DNA of 64,000 bases from Lactiplantibacillus plantarum (GCF_014131735.1 NZ_CP039121.1:2728001-2792000); one strand, 5' to 3'. Shown: positions 17,059 to 25,514, counted from the first letter of the stretch. Made by a program: numbers and translations. Notes: generated from the sequence alone by a model not told the origin.

Positions 17059-18195
17059 TTATTTAGCTGCTTTTTTACCGTAGCTATATGTTGCGACTAA
17101 ATCTTGATTGCCATCTAAGATGTTGATATCAGCATCTTTACCGGCTTCCAATGTTCCTTTCTTAGTCAACCCAAATTCACGTGCTTGGTTGACAGAAGCC
17201 ATCTTAACCGCTTCAGCAATGCCGCAACCGGTGAACTTCTGAATATTCTTGAAGGCATTAATGAATGTCAGGACAGAACCAGCCAAGTTACCTTCTTCAA
17301 GACGTGCTTGACCATCCTTAACAATCACTTTTTGACCACCTAATTCACTGATACCGTCGGGTTCACCCTTGGCACGCATTGAATCAGTCACCAATTCGAT
17401 CCGGTCAACGCCCTTTTGTTCGTAAGCGAGCTTGATCATGTCAGGCACGATATGGAACCCATCACAGATCAATTCACAGTACATGTTGTTTTCAAGCATG
17501 GCATGACCAGTAACACCTGGTTCACGGTGCTTGAATTCACGTTGCGCGTTGTATAAATGCGTCACGTGAGTTGCTTTACTTGCTAATAATTGTTCACGAG
17601 TCGCGTTACTGTGGCCCACTGAAGGCACAATGCCATTTTCCAAGCAGTACTTTTCAAATTCACGCGAACCAGGATCTTCCGGCGCGTAAGTAATCAACTT
17701 AACCCGACCACCCGACAACCTGTTCCAGTTGTCTAATAAGTCAACGTTAGGATTCTTAATGTACTTTTCAGGTTGGGCACCCTTAAACGTCGCCGAAATG
17801 AATGGGCCTTCCAAATGAACCCCTTGGATAACCGGATTTTCATCGGCGGCCTTGTTAATACCGGCCATCGAATGATCTAAGTTTTCGTTGGATTGCGTCA
17901 TGGTCGTACAGAAGTATGACGTAATACCTTCGCGGGCAACCATATCATTAACCATTTCGTTAATTTCAGCTGGATTCCCGTCCATTGAATCAAAACTATA
18001 ACCACCATGGCTATGAACATCAATGAAGCCCGGTACAATCGTTTTGCCACTCACAAATTCGATATCATCATCGGGTTGGGCCACGTAGTCATCCATTGGA
18101 CCAACCGCTTCAATTTCCTTACCGAAACGAATGTAGCCGTCATCGATCTTTTCTAGACCAGTATAAATGATGGCATGTTTTAACACTTTGCTCAT
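17059..18195 (-). CDS. nagA: N-acetylglucosamine-6-phosphate deacetylase
   Basis: This enzyme removes acetate from GlcNAc-6-P to give glucosamine-6-P for glycolysis or cell-wall synthesis. It has 378 residues in the amidohydrolase fold. HSHGGYSFDSMDG near residue 60 is the first metal site, HLEGPFIS gives the catalytic Glu, and SVGHSNATREQ, HLYNAQ and CDGFH supply further metal and substrate ligands. LVTDSMRAKG holds the catalytic Asp. Start ATG 18195 follows GGAGG. An earlier in-frame start at 18255 would lie inside the -35 box. It is operonic with nagR. nagB is not in the window. Confidence 0.96.
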   Translation of the reverse strand: MSKVLKHAIIYTGLEKIDDGYIRFGKEIEAVGPMDDYVAQPDDDIEFVSGKTIVPGFIDVHSHGGYSFDSMDGNPAEINEMVNDMVAREGITSYFCTTMTQSNENLDHSMAGINKAADENPVIQGVHLEGPFISATFKGAQPEKYIKNPNVDLLDNWNRLSGGRVKLITYAPEDPGSREFEKYCLENGIVPSVGHSNATREQLLASKATHVTHLYNAQREFKHREPGVTGHAMLENNMYCELICDGFHIVPDMIKLAYEQKGVDRIELVTDSMRAKGEPDGISELGGQKVIVKDGQARLEEGNLAGSVLTFINAFKNIQKFTGCGIAEAVKMASVNQAREFGLTKKGTLEAGKDADINILDGNQDLVATYSYGKKAAK

Positions 18196-18226
18196 GAACA
18201 ATTCCTCCTTGGATTTATCTGGTTTA

Positions 18227-18255
18227 ATTATAATCGGTATAGACCAAACTTGCAA
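18227..18255 (-). promoter_or_regulatory. nagA-nagR promoter with operator in the spacer
   Basis: On the minus strand, -35 TTGCAA (18255-18250), an exact 17-bp spacer and consensus -10 TATAAT (18232-18227). The spacer contains TTGGTCTATACCGA (18247-18234), a near-perfect palindrome of the GGTNTANACC type bound by NagR/HutC-group GntR proteins. A repressor here would block RNA polymerase directly. Confidence 0.82.
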
Positions 18256-18273
18256 CCACCAGCACCAAGTAAT

Positions 18274-19065
18274 TTAAGATTCGCCAAGTTCCTTCGCAAT
18301 CGTCGCATCAATTCCCTTCACCACTGCGGTCATAAAGCCGGCCTCTTCCATGGCCAGTAATCCAGCAACCGTCGTGCCACCAGGTGAAGAAACTTGATCG
18401 ATCAGGTCAAACGGAATTTTATCAGAAGCTAAAACATTCTGCGCACTGCCCAGCGTGGCCTGCGCCGCAATCTTAGTCGCTGCATCCTTGCTCAAACCGT
18501 GCTTGACGCCTGCGCGGGCCATCGCGTCAATAAAGAAATAGATGTAGGCCGGCGAACTACCTGCTAAGGCTGAAAAAGTTGGAAAATCTTTCTCAGCGAT
18601 GGCACTCGTGGCACCAATCGCATCGAATAATTGTTGCCCAGCCGCATATTGCTCTGGTGTTAAGGCATCATTACCAACCAACGCCGTCATCCCGGCACCA
18701 ATCGCCACGTTCACATTCGGCATGATTCTCAGAACGGGGAGATCAGGGACAACCGTGGCATAATCGGCCAAACTCAATCCTGATACCATTGTAATAACCC
18801 ACTTGCCCGTTAAAGCTGCTTGAACTTCTTTTAATGCGGCCAACGCAATGTTCGGCTTAACTGCCAAAACGATAACGTCAGCAGCTTGTGCCACGGCCAA
18901 ATTAGTGTCACAGGCCTGTAGCCCATTTTTTTGCGCATAAGGTTGATAACTCGCAGCATGGGCACTGTGAATATAAATATCTGCTGGGACGACCGCTTGT
19001 TGTTTTAACCACCCATCAATAATCGCGCGGCCCATGTTACCGGCACCAATGAATCCGATTTTCAT
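18274..19065 (-). CDS. proC: Pyrroline-5-carboxylate reductase
   Basis: This cytoplasmic enzyme makes L-proline from 1-pyrroline-5-carboxylate with NAD(P)H. It has 263 residues. The Rossmann motif GFIGAGNMGRAI is at residues 4-15, VLAVKPN near 69-75, and the C-terminal dimer domain signature DQVSSPGGTTVAGL near 220-235. The ATG at 19065 follows GAGGAG. It lies upstream of nagA on the same strand (gap 78 bp), but nagA has its own promoter. proA and proB are not seen here. Confidence 0.97.
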   Translation of the reverse strand: MKIGFIGAGNMGRAIIDGWLKQQAVVPADIYIHSAHAASYQPYAQKNGLQACDTNLAVAQAADVIVLAVKPNIALAALKEVQAALTGKWVITMVSGLSLADYATVVPDLPVLRIMPNVNVAIGAGMTALVGNDALTPEQYAAGQQLFDAIGATSAIAEKDFPTFSALAGSSPAYIYFFIDAMARAGVKHGLSKDAATKIAAQATLGSAQNVLASDKIPFDLIDQVSSPGGTTVAGLLAMEEAGFMTAVVKGIDATIAKELGES

Positions 19066-19328
19066 CCGTAAAACGCTCCTCTGACTTATAATTTATATCA
19101 TTAACCACTAACCGATTAACGGCTAGGCAGGATTAAACAGACATTCCCGCTTACTCTTCTACTATACCAATATTTGTGAAACTGTGGGTAATTAATCACT
19201 TCTTTCAGCTCAACTTTCACTATCAACAAATAAATATCACGAGCCACTCTATTAAGGTGATTGCTTATCAATACTGAAACCAATTGATTAATCTATTAAT
19301 AATCGGCCTTCAATATGTGCGAAGCTCG
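19066..19328. other. Intergenic region proC-pnuC, no gene
   Basis: AT-rich divergent spacer. No RNA gene, convincing small ORF or strong hairpin is seen. The proC promoter should lie here, but no clear -35/-10 pair stands out. Confidence 0.5.
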
Positions 19329-19357
19329 TTGACAGGTCTGCTTGAACAAGCTAATGT
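19329..19357 (+). promoter_or_regulatory. Sigma-A promoter of pnuC
   Basis: A consensus -35 TTGACA (19329-19334), a 17-bp spacer and -10 TAATGT (19352-19357). The octamer TGTAAACA (19355-19362) overlaps the -10 end and is shared with the pncB leader, so it could be a half-site for a NAD-metabolism regulator such as NiaR. That link is inference. Confidence 0.6.
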
Positions 19358-19425
19358 AAACAGCAATCAAACACAGCGTTGCTTCCGAACACGGCTGTCT
19401 AAAAACAACTAAGGAGTGTTTCACT

Positions 19426-20247
19426 ATGAACCAGAACAACCATTTCCGACTCACCTTATCAACCCTGCTGCAACAATGCCAGCAAGACATCACTAGTCTG
19501 CCCACGGCCATGCGCGCCGTCTTCAGCTGGCAACGGGGACTTAATGAATTAAAGACGCTTCGCCGCACCACTAAGTTGATGATGAGCACGATGCTAATCG
19601 TAACCATCATTGGTTTTATTCTGGGTCGCGATTACAGCCTACATGGCTGGATTGGCCTATTGACCGGGATTACGGTCGTGATTAACTTAATTCTGGTTGA
19701 TCAAGGGCGACTGACGAACTATAGTTGGGGCATTATTGCCTGTGCGGCTTGGCTTACTACGGCCATCACCAATCGGCTGATTGGTGACATTGCGTCGCAA
19801 TCATTTTACCTTATCATGCAATTTGTCGGCATCACCGTCTGGCATCGTAAAATGGCAGCGCAACCCGATGCCAGCGAACTGACTGGTCGTAAATTGAGCA
19901 AATTAGCCGGTTGTGCCTGGTTCGCGTTAGCCGTACTCGTCTACGCCATTGTCTTACACTTTAGTAAACAACTTAACGGTAACCAAATCTACCTGGACGC
20001 GACCCTGTTACCACTTGGGATTGTCGGTAGTGTCCTCATGGTCAACGGTTATCGTTCCCAATGGGTTGCGTGGATCACACTCGACGTGATTAACGTTATT
20101 ATCTGGTTCAACCAATTAAAAGGCTTCAGTCCTGCAGCCGCCTCAATGTTAGCATTGCAACTAGTGATGCTCGCTAACGCGTTATATGGTGCCTACTTGT
20201 GGTTCTTCGGTCAAAACACTCAGCAAGATAAACTAGATACACATTAA
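19426..20247 (+). CDS. pnuC: Nicotinamide riboside transporter PnuC family
   Basis: This membrane protein of 273 residues has seven or so hydrophobic segments after a cytoplasmic N-terminal stretch of about 50 residues. PnuC proteins carry nicotinamide riboside across the membrane by facilitated diffusion; uptake is pulled by phosphorylation inside. Family features are the substrate-site W/N residues (NYSWGIIACAAW; FYLIMQFVGITVWHRKM; WVAWITLDVINVIIWF). Start ATG 19426 follows AAGGAG. It is single, with its own promoter and terminator. A related Pnu vitamin (thiamine or riboflavin type) cannot be excluded, but nearby pncB-nadE supports NAD. Confidence 0.88.
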   Translation: MNQNNHFRLTLSTLLQQCQQDITSLPTAMRAVFSWQRGLNELKTLRRTTKLMMSTMLIVTIIGFILGRDYSLHGWIGLLTGITVVINLILVDQGRLTNYSWGIIACAAWLTTAITNRLIGDIASQSFYLIMQFVGITVWHRKMAAQPDASELTGRKLSKLAGCAWFALAVLVYAIVLHFSKQLNGNQIYLDATLLPLGIVGSVLMVNGYRSQWVAWITLDVINVIIWFNQLKGFSPAAASMLALQLVMLANALYGAYLWFFGQNTQQDKLDTH

Positions 20248-20278
20248 GCAAGCTAACTGGCAATCAAAACCAAGCACT

Positions 20279-20320
20279 AATCGCTTCAAAGTTAAACACA
20301 TAACTTTGAAGCGATTTTTT
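20279..20320 (+). terminator. Rho-independent terminator after pnuC
   Basis: The arms AATCGCTTCAAAGTT and AACTTTGAAGCGATT form a perfect stem around an 8-nt loop, followed by T6 on the plus strand. Confidence 0.92.
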
Positions 20321-20439
20321 ATTTGGGTTACCGTTCGGGTGGCTACATCCTTATCTGAAAAATGTCTATCAGTTTACATTTAGCGACGAGTTTGTTTAAG
20401 TTAGAACTAATTAACTGACTATTGAGGGGGACGTTTACC

Positions 20440-21546
20440 ATGGTGACAGTCGTTCGTCGCACACTTCACGATAAAATCTTTATTATTGCATTAATTTGTG
20501 CTGGTTTAAGTTTGTTCATCGGGACACCCCAACTGACGGCAATTAATTGGGCTACGATTGGCACCTTATTTGCACTCATGATCAGTGTTCAATTACTTCG
20601 CGCGATGCATTTGCTTGATACTTTAAGGGACTGGCTCTTAGTTAAATCACACGATACCCGTCAAATGTGTCAATTATTCATCTTACTGGCCTTTGGTGGC
20701 TCAATGATTTTAACTAACGACGTTGCGATCCTAACGTTAATTCCAATCTTTCTCACACTCGCCCGGCGGCAGCACCTGGCCATTGCCTACCCAACGACTT
20801 TAATTATCATGGCAGCCAATCTTGGTAGCGCGTTTACGCCCATTGGCAATCCCCAAAATTTATTTTTGGTCACGTTCTATCACGTTAATCTATTCACGTT
20901 TTTTAAATTGTCGACTCCGTTAATGCTTGCTAGTCTAGCTTTATTAGTTGCCTTAAGCCGGCGGTTACCTCGGTTGCCGCTAACTGTAACACCAACCAAA
21001 TCTACGCCCATTTCTCGCAGTCAAATCGGGCTTGCGGGCGGCCTGCTCAGTTTCATTATGCTTGGCATTTTTAATTTGGTGCCCATTTCACTAGTTATTA
21101 TCGGAACGATTGTCGTAGGCCTCATGATTAACCGACGCGTCTTTCAGTACGTTGATTACGCACTACTCTTAACCTTTATCTGCTTCTTCATCTTCGTTAG
21201 CGCCATCAGTCATAATCCCGCAATAACGCATTGGCTCAACCAATTAACTCAGACAGCCCCCAGTGTCTATATTACTGGACTAATTACTAGCCAAGTCATC
21301 AGCAATGTTCCAGCCGCCATCTTACTAGCGAATTTCACGCCCCATTTATCAGCGCTATTTTTAGGCGTCAACATCGGCGGTCTGGGGTCATTGGTGGCCT
21401 CACTAGCAAATCTGCTTGCCTTAAAACAATTGTTGCCCTTCAATGATGAACAACCACTCCACCATTTTTTGATCGTGTTTACGGCCCTCAATGGACTTGG
21501 CCTGTTCATTTTAGGCCTTGGTGGCTGGTTCTATTTACACCTATAA
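20440..21546 (+). CDS. ArsB/NhaD-type ion permease (YbiR-like)
   Basis: This membrane permease of the ion transporter superfamily has 368 residues and about ten hydrophobic segments. The paired family motifs are present: ILTNDVAILTLIPIF and AANLGSAFTPIGNPQN in the first half, and TSQVISNVPAAILLANF with GVNIGGLGSLVASLANLLA in the second. These build the two inverted repeats that bind an anion or Na+/H+ in the superfamily. Start ATG 20440 follows GAGGGGG; the longer frame starts at TTG in front of that site. The gene stands alone. Arsenite, dicarboxylate or sodium are all possible; the sequence does not say which. Confidence 0.78.
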   Translation: MVTVVRRTLHDKIFIIALICAGLSLFIGTPQLTAINWATIGTLFALMISVQLLRAMHLLDTLRDWLLVKSHDTRQMCQLFILLAFGGSMILTNDVAILTLIPIFLTLARRQHLAIAYPTTLIIMAANLGSAFTPIGNPQNLFLVTFYHVNLFTFFKLSTPLMLASLALLVALSRRLPRLPLTVTPTKSTPISRSQIGLAGGLLSFIMLGIFNLVPISLVIIGTIVVGLMINRRVFQYVDYALLLTFICFFIFVSAISHNPAITHWLNQLTQTAPSVYITGLITSQVISNVPAAILLANFTPHLSALFLGVNIGGLGSLVASLANLLALKQLLPFNDEQPLHHFLIVFTALNGLGLFILGLGGWFYLHL

Positions 21547-21634
21547 TTCAGTTACGCTGAGTAACGATTCAGTGAGAACTTGCAAACCAATCAACTTGAA
21601 ATAGTGCGAAAACCAGTAACTAGCGTGACATCAT

Positions 21635-21674
21635 AAAAGGAGCAGTCTCAATATCATGTGAGCCTGCTCCTTTT
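21635..21674. terminator. Bidirectional terminator between convergent genes
   Basis: The arms AAAAGGAGCAG and CTGCTCCTTTT, extended by CTCA/TGAG, lie between the permease and the phosphoesterase genes. Confidence 0.85.
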
Positions 21675-21704
21675 ACGTTCTATCTCTGAGATGTTTAGTG
21701 ATAC

Positions 21705-22547
21705 TTAGTGCGCCTGATCCACCAACATGGCCGGAGTGACGATTTGCTGACCATCGTAGCGGTGACCCTTGATCACGCGTTTCGCCCTGACAAATTCACC
21801 ATCGACCGTCAGCGTTAACGCACAAATTCCACCATCAAACAGGCCTGAACGACTGCCTGCATCAATTAGATATCGTGGAACGTCTTGCGCATCTGCCTGC
21901 ATCTTTAAATAACCAGTGTGTGAACCAGTCAAGGTCTGCACCGGCGTATGACCAGTAATGATGACTTTATTGAATAAGTTCCGATGCCAACAGTGACTGC
22001 CAGTCGTGAAGTCATCATAATAGTCATCCCGAATCCACAGTAGGTCAGTCGTTGTTTGTTGTGTTAATGGGTATTGCCAGTTAACACCCGCGTGCATAGC
22101 CAGTAACCGACCATGTTGCCACATCAGCGGCAAATGTGCTAAGAAATCAGTATCCGGCTTTAATCGCGCACCATTTAATGCCCGCCGAACATGATTGGGA
22201 TTGGAGGAGTAAATCCCTAATTTGCGCCAGGTCCGGTGACCACCGTTCAACACCCAAGTTGCGGTGGCATTGTCATCACCATGAGCTGTCCGTAGCCAAA
22301 ATTCATCATGATTGCCAAGTAAAGCCACATCGCCGTATTCCCGTACCCGTTTTCTAACCATCGTCAGTACTTTTAGCGGCGCCAACGGAGCTGACTCGGT
22401 GGCATGACCAAAATAGCGTGCCGCCGTACCATCAATATAATCGCCCAAGAAAATCAAGCGCGTCGCGGTAACTTCAGGATCGGCTAATAAAACTGCCAGA
22501 TCATCCGCGGCACTATGAATATCACCAATAAACGTATACAGCGGCAT
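21705..22547 (-). CDS. Metallophosphoesterase (PP1/PrpE-like)
   Basis: This 280-residue cytoplasmic calcineurin-like phosphoesterase shows the full metal-binding set: GDIHSA (Asp8, His10), GDYIDG (about 36-41), GNHDEFW (about 96-102), HAGVNW (about 150) and GHTPV (about 190). These are the dinuclear metal ligands of the PPP family, which includes Ser/Thr phosphatases and symmetrical Ap4A hydrolases. The spacing fits the bacterial PrpE/ApaH branch, but the substrate is not fixed by the motifs. ATG 22547 follows GGAGGG. It lies 34 bp after a cupin gene on the same strand and may be the third gene of that unit. Confidence 0.85.
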   Translation of the reverse strand: MPLYTFIGDIHSAADDLAVLLADPEVTATRLIFLGDYIDGTAARYFGHATESAPLAPLKVLTMVRKRVREYGDVALLGNHDEFWLRTAHGDDNATATWVLNGGHRTWRKLGIYSSNPNHVRRALNGARLKPDTDFLAHLPLMWQHGRLLAMHAGVNWQYPLTQQTTTDLLWIRDDYYDDFTTGSHCWHRNLFNKVIITGHTPVQTLTGSHTGYLKMQADAQDVPRYLIDAGSRSGLFDGGICALTLTVDGEFVRAKRVIKGHRYDGQQIVTPAMLVDQAH

Positions 22548-22581
22548 ATTACTCCCTCCGTCTCATCAATAACCACGTGCA

Positions 22582-22917
22582 TTAGTCGGGTTTAACGACC
22601 ACCAATAACATCTGAAATCCTTGAACGGCATATAACGCGTGCCGGGCATCCTTAGGAATCACGATCGATTGTCCCGCAGTTAAATGATAAATGGTGCCTT
22701 CAATCGTAATTTCCGCTTCTCCACTTAAAATATTGACCATCGCATCGCCCTGGGCAGAATGGCCGCCAATCTCTTGGTCGGTTGCGACTGAAAATAGCGT
22801 CATACTTAAATCATCCCGTTGAACCAGTGTCCGGCTATTAACTTGATCATCATCCAGTGGAATTTGTTCAGTTAAATTGAGGACCTTAGCATGATCAATT
22901 TTGTTAATTAAACTCAT
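22582..22917 (-). CDS. Small cupin-domain protein
   Basis: A single-domain cupin of 111 residues. The barrel motifs are GGHSAQGDAMVNILSGEAEITI (about 51-72) and IPKDARHALYAV (about 91-102), with His residues in place to bind a metal. Function is unknown; many such proteins sense or bind small molecules. ATG 22917 follows GGAGG. It is 30 bp after a second cupin gene and probably co-transcribed with it. Confidence 0.85.
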   Translation of the reverse strand: MSLINKIDHAKVLNLTEQIPLDDDQVNSRTLVQRDDLSMTLFSVATDQEIGGHSAQGDAMVNILSGEAEITIEGTIYHLTAGQSIVIPKDARHALYAVQGFQMLLVVVKPD

Positions 22918-22947
22918 TTGAATTCCTCCGCATCTCGCTATTAAGGC

Positions 22948-23265
22948 CTATTTCGTTTCTAATTGAATAAACTGGCACGGCTGCTCAGCGACCAACGTAT
23001 GGACCGTATGAGCTGGCACCACTAACATCTCGCCCGCATGCACTTCTTGGTCGGTCTCCGTCGCCAAACGGACGGTCAAAGTACCATCAACAACCTCAAA
23101 TAAGCGGGTCAGCGTGGATTGTTCAGCACTAATACTTTCACCCGCCGCCATTGCGTACATCGCAAACGGCAGTTCAATCCCTAATTTTCGAGCAAATGAT
23201 TTACTAGTAATTGCATGCTCCCGGTAAGTCATCGTGGTTTTTAAATCAATTTTAGTTACCGCCAT
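22948..23265 (-). CDS. Small cupin-domain protein
   Basis: A 105-residue cupin-fold protein paired with the next cupin. The core motifs are LFEVVDGTLTVRLATETDQEVHAGEMLVVPAHTVHTLVAEQ. Only the second motif keeps the metal-type His pair, so metal binding is uncertain. Start ATG 23265 has AAGGAGG at ideal spacing. The open frame extends 76 codons further upstream, but that part has no initiation site and unlikely composition. The two cupins differ clearly in sequence, so this is an old duplication or a heterodimer rather than a recent copy. Confidence 0.82.
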   Translation of the reverse strand: MAVTKIDLKTTMTYREHAITSKSFARKLGIELPFAMYAMAAGESISAEQSTLTRLFEVVDGTLTVRLATETDQEVHAGEMLVVPAHTVHTLVAEQPCQFIQLETK

Positions 23266-23474
23266 TTCAAATCCTCCTTGGTCATCATCATGGTCGCTTA
23301 CGTTATTCATGATGGTATGATTTCTTAAATTAAGCTTAACGCTAACAAACTCAATTTTCGAGGTTCGATTGAATAAACATCTTATAATTCTGAATAACTG
23401 ACTGCTAGTCATATACTTAATAACCACGTCATCTCTGGCAGGTAAATGCCTTTGAATCCAGATATGGGCCATGC
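23266..23474. other. Leader region upstream of the cupin pair
   Basis: The 387-bp gap 23266-23652 holds the cupin leader, a terminator at 23475-23512, and no gene. A TTGAGT box with TAATTT 16 bp on (minus strand, about 23330-23360) is the best but weak promoter candidate. Confidence 0.4.
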
Positions 23475-23512
23475 AAAAAAGCTGCCCAAGCATTATTGCG
23501 ACGCTGGACAGC
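23475..23512 (-). terminator. Rho-independent terminator after the 23653 gene
   Basis: On the minus strand a GCTGTCCAGC...GCTTGGGCAGC stem with one bulge is followed by T6. It lies 140 bp past the stop of the hypothetical gene. Confidence 0.65.
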
Positions 23513-23652
23513 CTGCCGTTACTGCATTTGATAACAGTTCTGTGGAAAATTTGATTTATTCAGTCAACTAGTTAGGGCTGGTAGTGGGACAACCAAGGGT
23601 ACGCATACGTAGCCTCTTCAACCAAATCTCATAGATCAAGTTCCAATACGAC

Positions 23653-24090
23653 TTATTTTCGATAATAAGCCTTGGCCCAGCAGTTGCGACGCTCCCGACA
23701 CCACTGTTCAAAAGTACCTACAAACATTTGGACATCTTGCGCAGGAATTAGTTCTTCCGTTCGCTGCATGTGCACAATATCAGATATCACCGGATCAAAA
23801 GTATACGTAACAACCAGATGTTGTGGGATTCTTCGAATAATCCCACCGTTACGAGTAATCTCTAATCGCATCGTCTCCAGCTCAAGTTGAACTTGCGAAT
23901 AAGTCTCTCTGGAGCAATAATCGACAACATCATACTGCTCATAACATCGTTTATACCAGGCATGCGAATTAGCCGGCAAAACATCAAATTCACCACGATT
24001 CATACGATTTCGAACAGCACGGTTAGCGCGCTTCTTTCCATAACCCATATGTGCTTTAAAAATTGGTGTGCTTTTATAAGAACGACTCAT
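23653..24090 (-). CDS. Hypothetical protein with MSRSYKSTP N terminus
   Basis: I do not recognise the function. The 145-residue protein starts MSRSYKSTPIFKAHMGYGKKRANRAVRNRMNRGEFDVL, a very basic N terminus resembling a small family of uncharacterised Firmicutes proteins that begin with SRSYKKTP. The centre and C terminus are mixed, with aromatic and Cys residues (HAWYKRCYEQYDVVDYC; EQWCRERRNCWAKAYYRK). There is no signal or membrane segment. No good ribosome site is seen before ATG 24090 or before the in-frame ATG at 24111. I chose the former on the conserved N terminus. The gene is isolated, with a terminator downstream. Cargo-like or recently gained status is possible. Confidence 0.65.
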   Translation of the reverse strand: MSRSYKSTPIFKAHMGYGKKRANRAVRNRMNRGEFDVLPANSHAWYKRCYEQYDVVDYCSRETYSQVQLELETMRLEITRNGGIIRRIPQHLVVTYTFDPVISDIVHMQRTEELIPAQDVQMFVGTFEQWCRERRNCWAKAYYRK

Positions 24091-24290
24091 AATAATTGTG
24101 ATGGCCGTCATGACGCGTTAACTAGTACGTATTTTTAAAATTAACAATGCCAGCCATTAACCTCTTCCGTGTACTTACGGAATAAATAAATTCATTGACC
24201 AGACCTCCTATCCCATCTGGATCGTGCCCCAAATAGAATACTAAAACATATCACATTATTATTGATGATGGCAAATAAACAGACCGAGAC

Positions 24291-24339
24291 AAAAAAATCC
24301 ACTTCGTGAAGAATCCGTTACGCATTCTTCACGAAGTGG
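24291..24339 (-). terminator. Strong terminator after tRNA-Tyr/tRNA-Gln
   Basis: A perfect 16-bp stem, CCACTTCGTGAAGAAT/ATTCTTCACGAAGTGG, is followed on the minus strand by ATTTTTTT. It is the second of two tandem terminators. The rest of 24091-24430 holds no gene. Confidence 0.88.
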
Positions 24340-24374
24340 CACTACCGCCAATATTAAGATAAATTTAAGCCAAT

Positions 24375-24416
24375 AAAAAAGTCGTTACATCAAGATCCTA
24401 AGACCTGATTAACGAC
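24375..24416 (-). terminator. First terminator after tRNA-Gln
   Basis: The arms GTCGTTA and TAACGAC, extended by ATCA/TGAT, form a stem followed by T6 on the minus strand, starting 15 bp after tRNA-Gln. Confidence 0.75.
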
Positions 24417-24430
24417 GAAAGGCGTAACAA

Positions 24431-24502
24431 TTGGGCTAGCTGGGTTCGAACCAGCGCATCACGGGATCAAAACCCGTTGCCTTACCACTTGGCTATAGCC
24501 CA
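24431..24502 (-). tRNA. tRNA-Gln (anticodon TTG)
   Basis: A 72-nt cloverleaf. The acceptor stem is TGGGCTA/TAGCCCA with discriminator A. The anticodon stem ACGGG/CCCGT surrounds TTTTGAT, giving TTG, and the T loop is GGTTCGAACC. CCA is not encoded. It lies 9 bp after tRNA-Tyr, in one transcript. Confidence 0.96.
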
Positions 24503-24511
24503 ATAATGAAA

Positions 24512-24594
24512 TGGAGGGGAGTGGATTCGAACCACCGAACCCGAAGGAGCGGATTTACAGTCCGCCGCGTTTAGCCAGACTTCGCTACCCCTCC
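24512..24594 (-). tRNA. tRNA-Tyr (anticodon GTA)
   Basis: An 83-nt class II tRNA. The acceptor stem is GGAGGGG/CCCCTCC with discriminator A. The anticodon stem GCGGA/TCCGC surrounds CTGTAAA, giving GTA, and a long variable arm follows. CCA is not encoded. First gene of the Tyr-Gln pair. Confidence 0.96.
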
Positions 24595-24669
24595 GTAAAT
24601 CATTCAACTATATTAGAATACATAATTTTGAATAAAAAATCAAGACTTTTTTCAAAGTTTTTTCAGTTT

Positions 24670-25503
24670 TTATTTCAAATCCAGAATTTGCGTATCTTGA
24701 TACCACTCCGCCATAAAATTATTGGCTTGCCATTCATTGATACGCTTGAGTCCATAGCCCACTGCTTGGTCATAATAGGTGGTCTGACCAAACACCCGCG
24801 GTTGCGGATGAACGTGCAAATGACCAAATAAAACGTGCGCCACGTTAAACTGCTCCAACAGTTGTCCTAACCGGGGCGTTCCCATTAACGCGTTAGCCAT
24901 ATTCCAAAACCGATTATCATCAGAAAAACGCAAATAATCGATCCGGGGAACAAAGTGCGTCATAAAAATAACTTGCTTGTGATCCACAGCAGCCAAGTTA
25001 AGCTGCGCTTTTACTTGGTTGAGCATTAAATCAGTCCGCTCCTGATCGCTCATCGGCTGTTTAATAGCCCGGTCGATCCAAAACGCATTCTTCCAGTGTA
25101 AGAAGTCGGCCGCAGTCGTATCAGGGACCTGGGCAGCATACTGATAGTCATACCACCCATTATGTCCAATCACGCGCCAATCTGTACCAGAAATATCGAT
25201 ATACCGGTTATGCAGGTAGCCATCAAAATGCCCTGTTTCAAGCTCGTCAAACGAAATGCCATGGACCATGTCATGATTACCCGCAATCCAGTAAACACGC
25301 GTCTGTGCGCCTAATAGGGCCTGTAAATCGACGACAAACTGCTGACTACGCTGAAAGTCATTAAAAAGATCGCCAGCAATCAAATAAATCTGAACACCAT
25401 TCTGTAAAAGATAGGTCGCCTGAGATCGCATCATCGCAGTCGCATCCACTCGATTAACATCAAAATGATTATCACTACTGAAAGCAATTCGTACGATGGT
25501 CAA
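24670..25503 (-). CDS. Metallophosphoesterase
   Basis: This calcineurin-like phosphoesterase of 277 residues carries SSDNHFD (metal Asp and His), IAGDLFNDF, IAGNHDMVH, MTHFVPR and FGHLHVH, the full set of ligands for two metals. It has no membrane segment. Substrate unknown; relatives cut nucleotides or phosphodiesters. The start is unclear. No ATG lies before the first motif. TTG at 25503 (TIVRIAFSSD) comes right after GGAGGGG, closer than usual. TTG at 25512 would include that site. The dtpT terminator lies just upstream, so the gene needs its own promoter. Confidence 0.82.
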   Translation of the reverse strand: MTIVRIAFSSDNHFDVNRVDATAMMRSQATYLLQNGVQIYLIAGDLFNDFQRSQQFVVDLQALLGAQTRVYWIAGNHDMVHGISFDELETGHFDGYLHNRYIDISGTDWRVIGHNGWYDYQYAAQVPDTTAADFLHWKNAFWIDRAIKQPMSDQERTDLMLNQVKAQLNLAAVDHKQVIFMTHFVPRIDYLRFSDDNRFWNMANALMGTPRLGQLLEQFNVAHVLFGHLHVHPQPRVFGQTTYYDQAVGYGLKRINEWQANNFMAEWYQDTQILDLK

Positions 25504-25514
25504 CCCCTCCAAAA

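Noticed and set aside
24291..24416. The two long inverted repeats as a CRISPR or mobile-element end
   Set aside because: Each is a single hairpin with a T tract just after tRNA genes; tandem terminators explain them.
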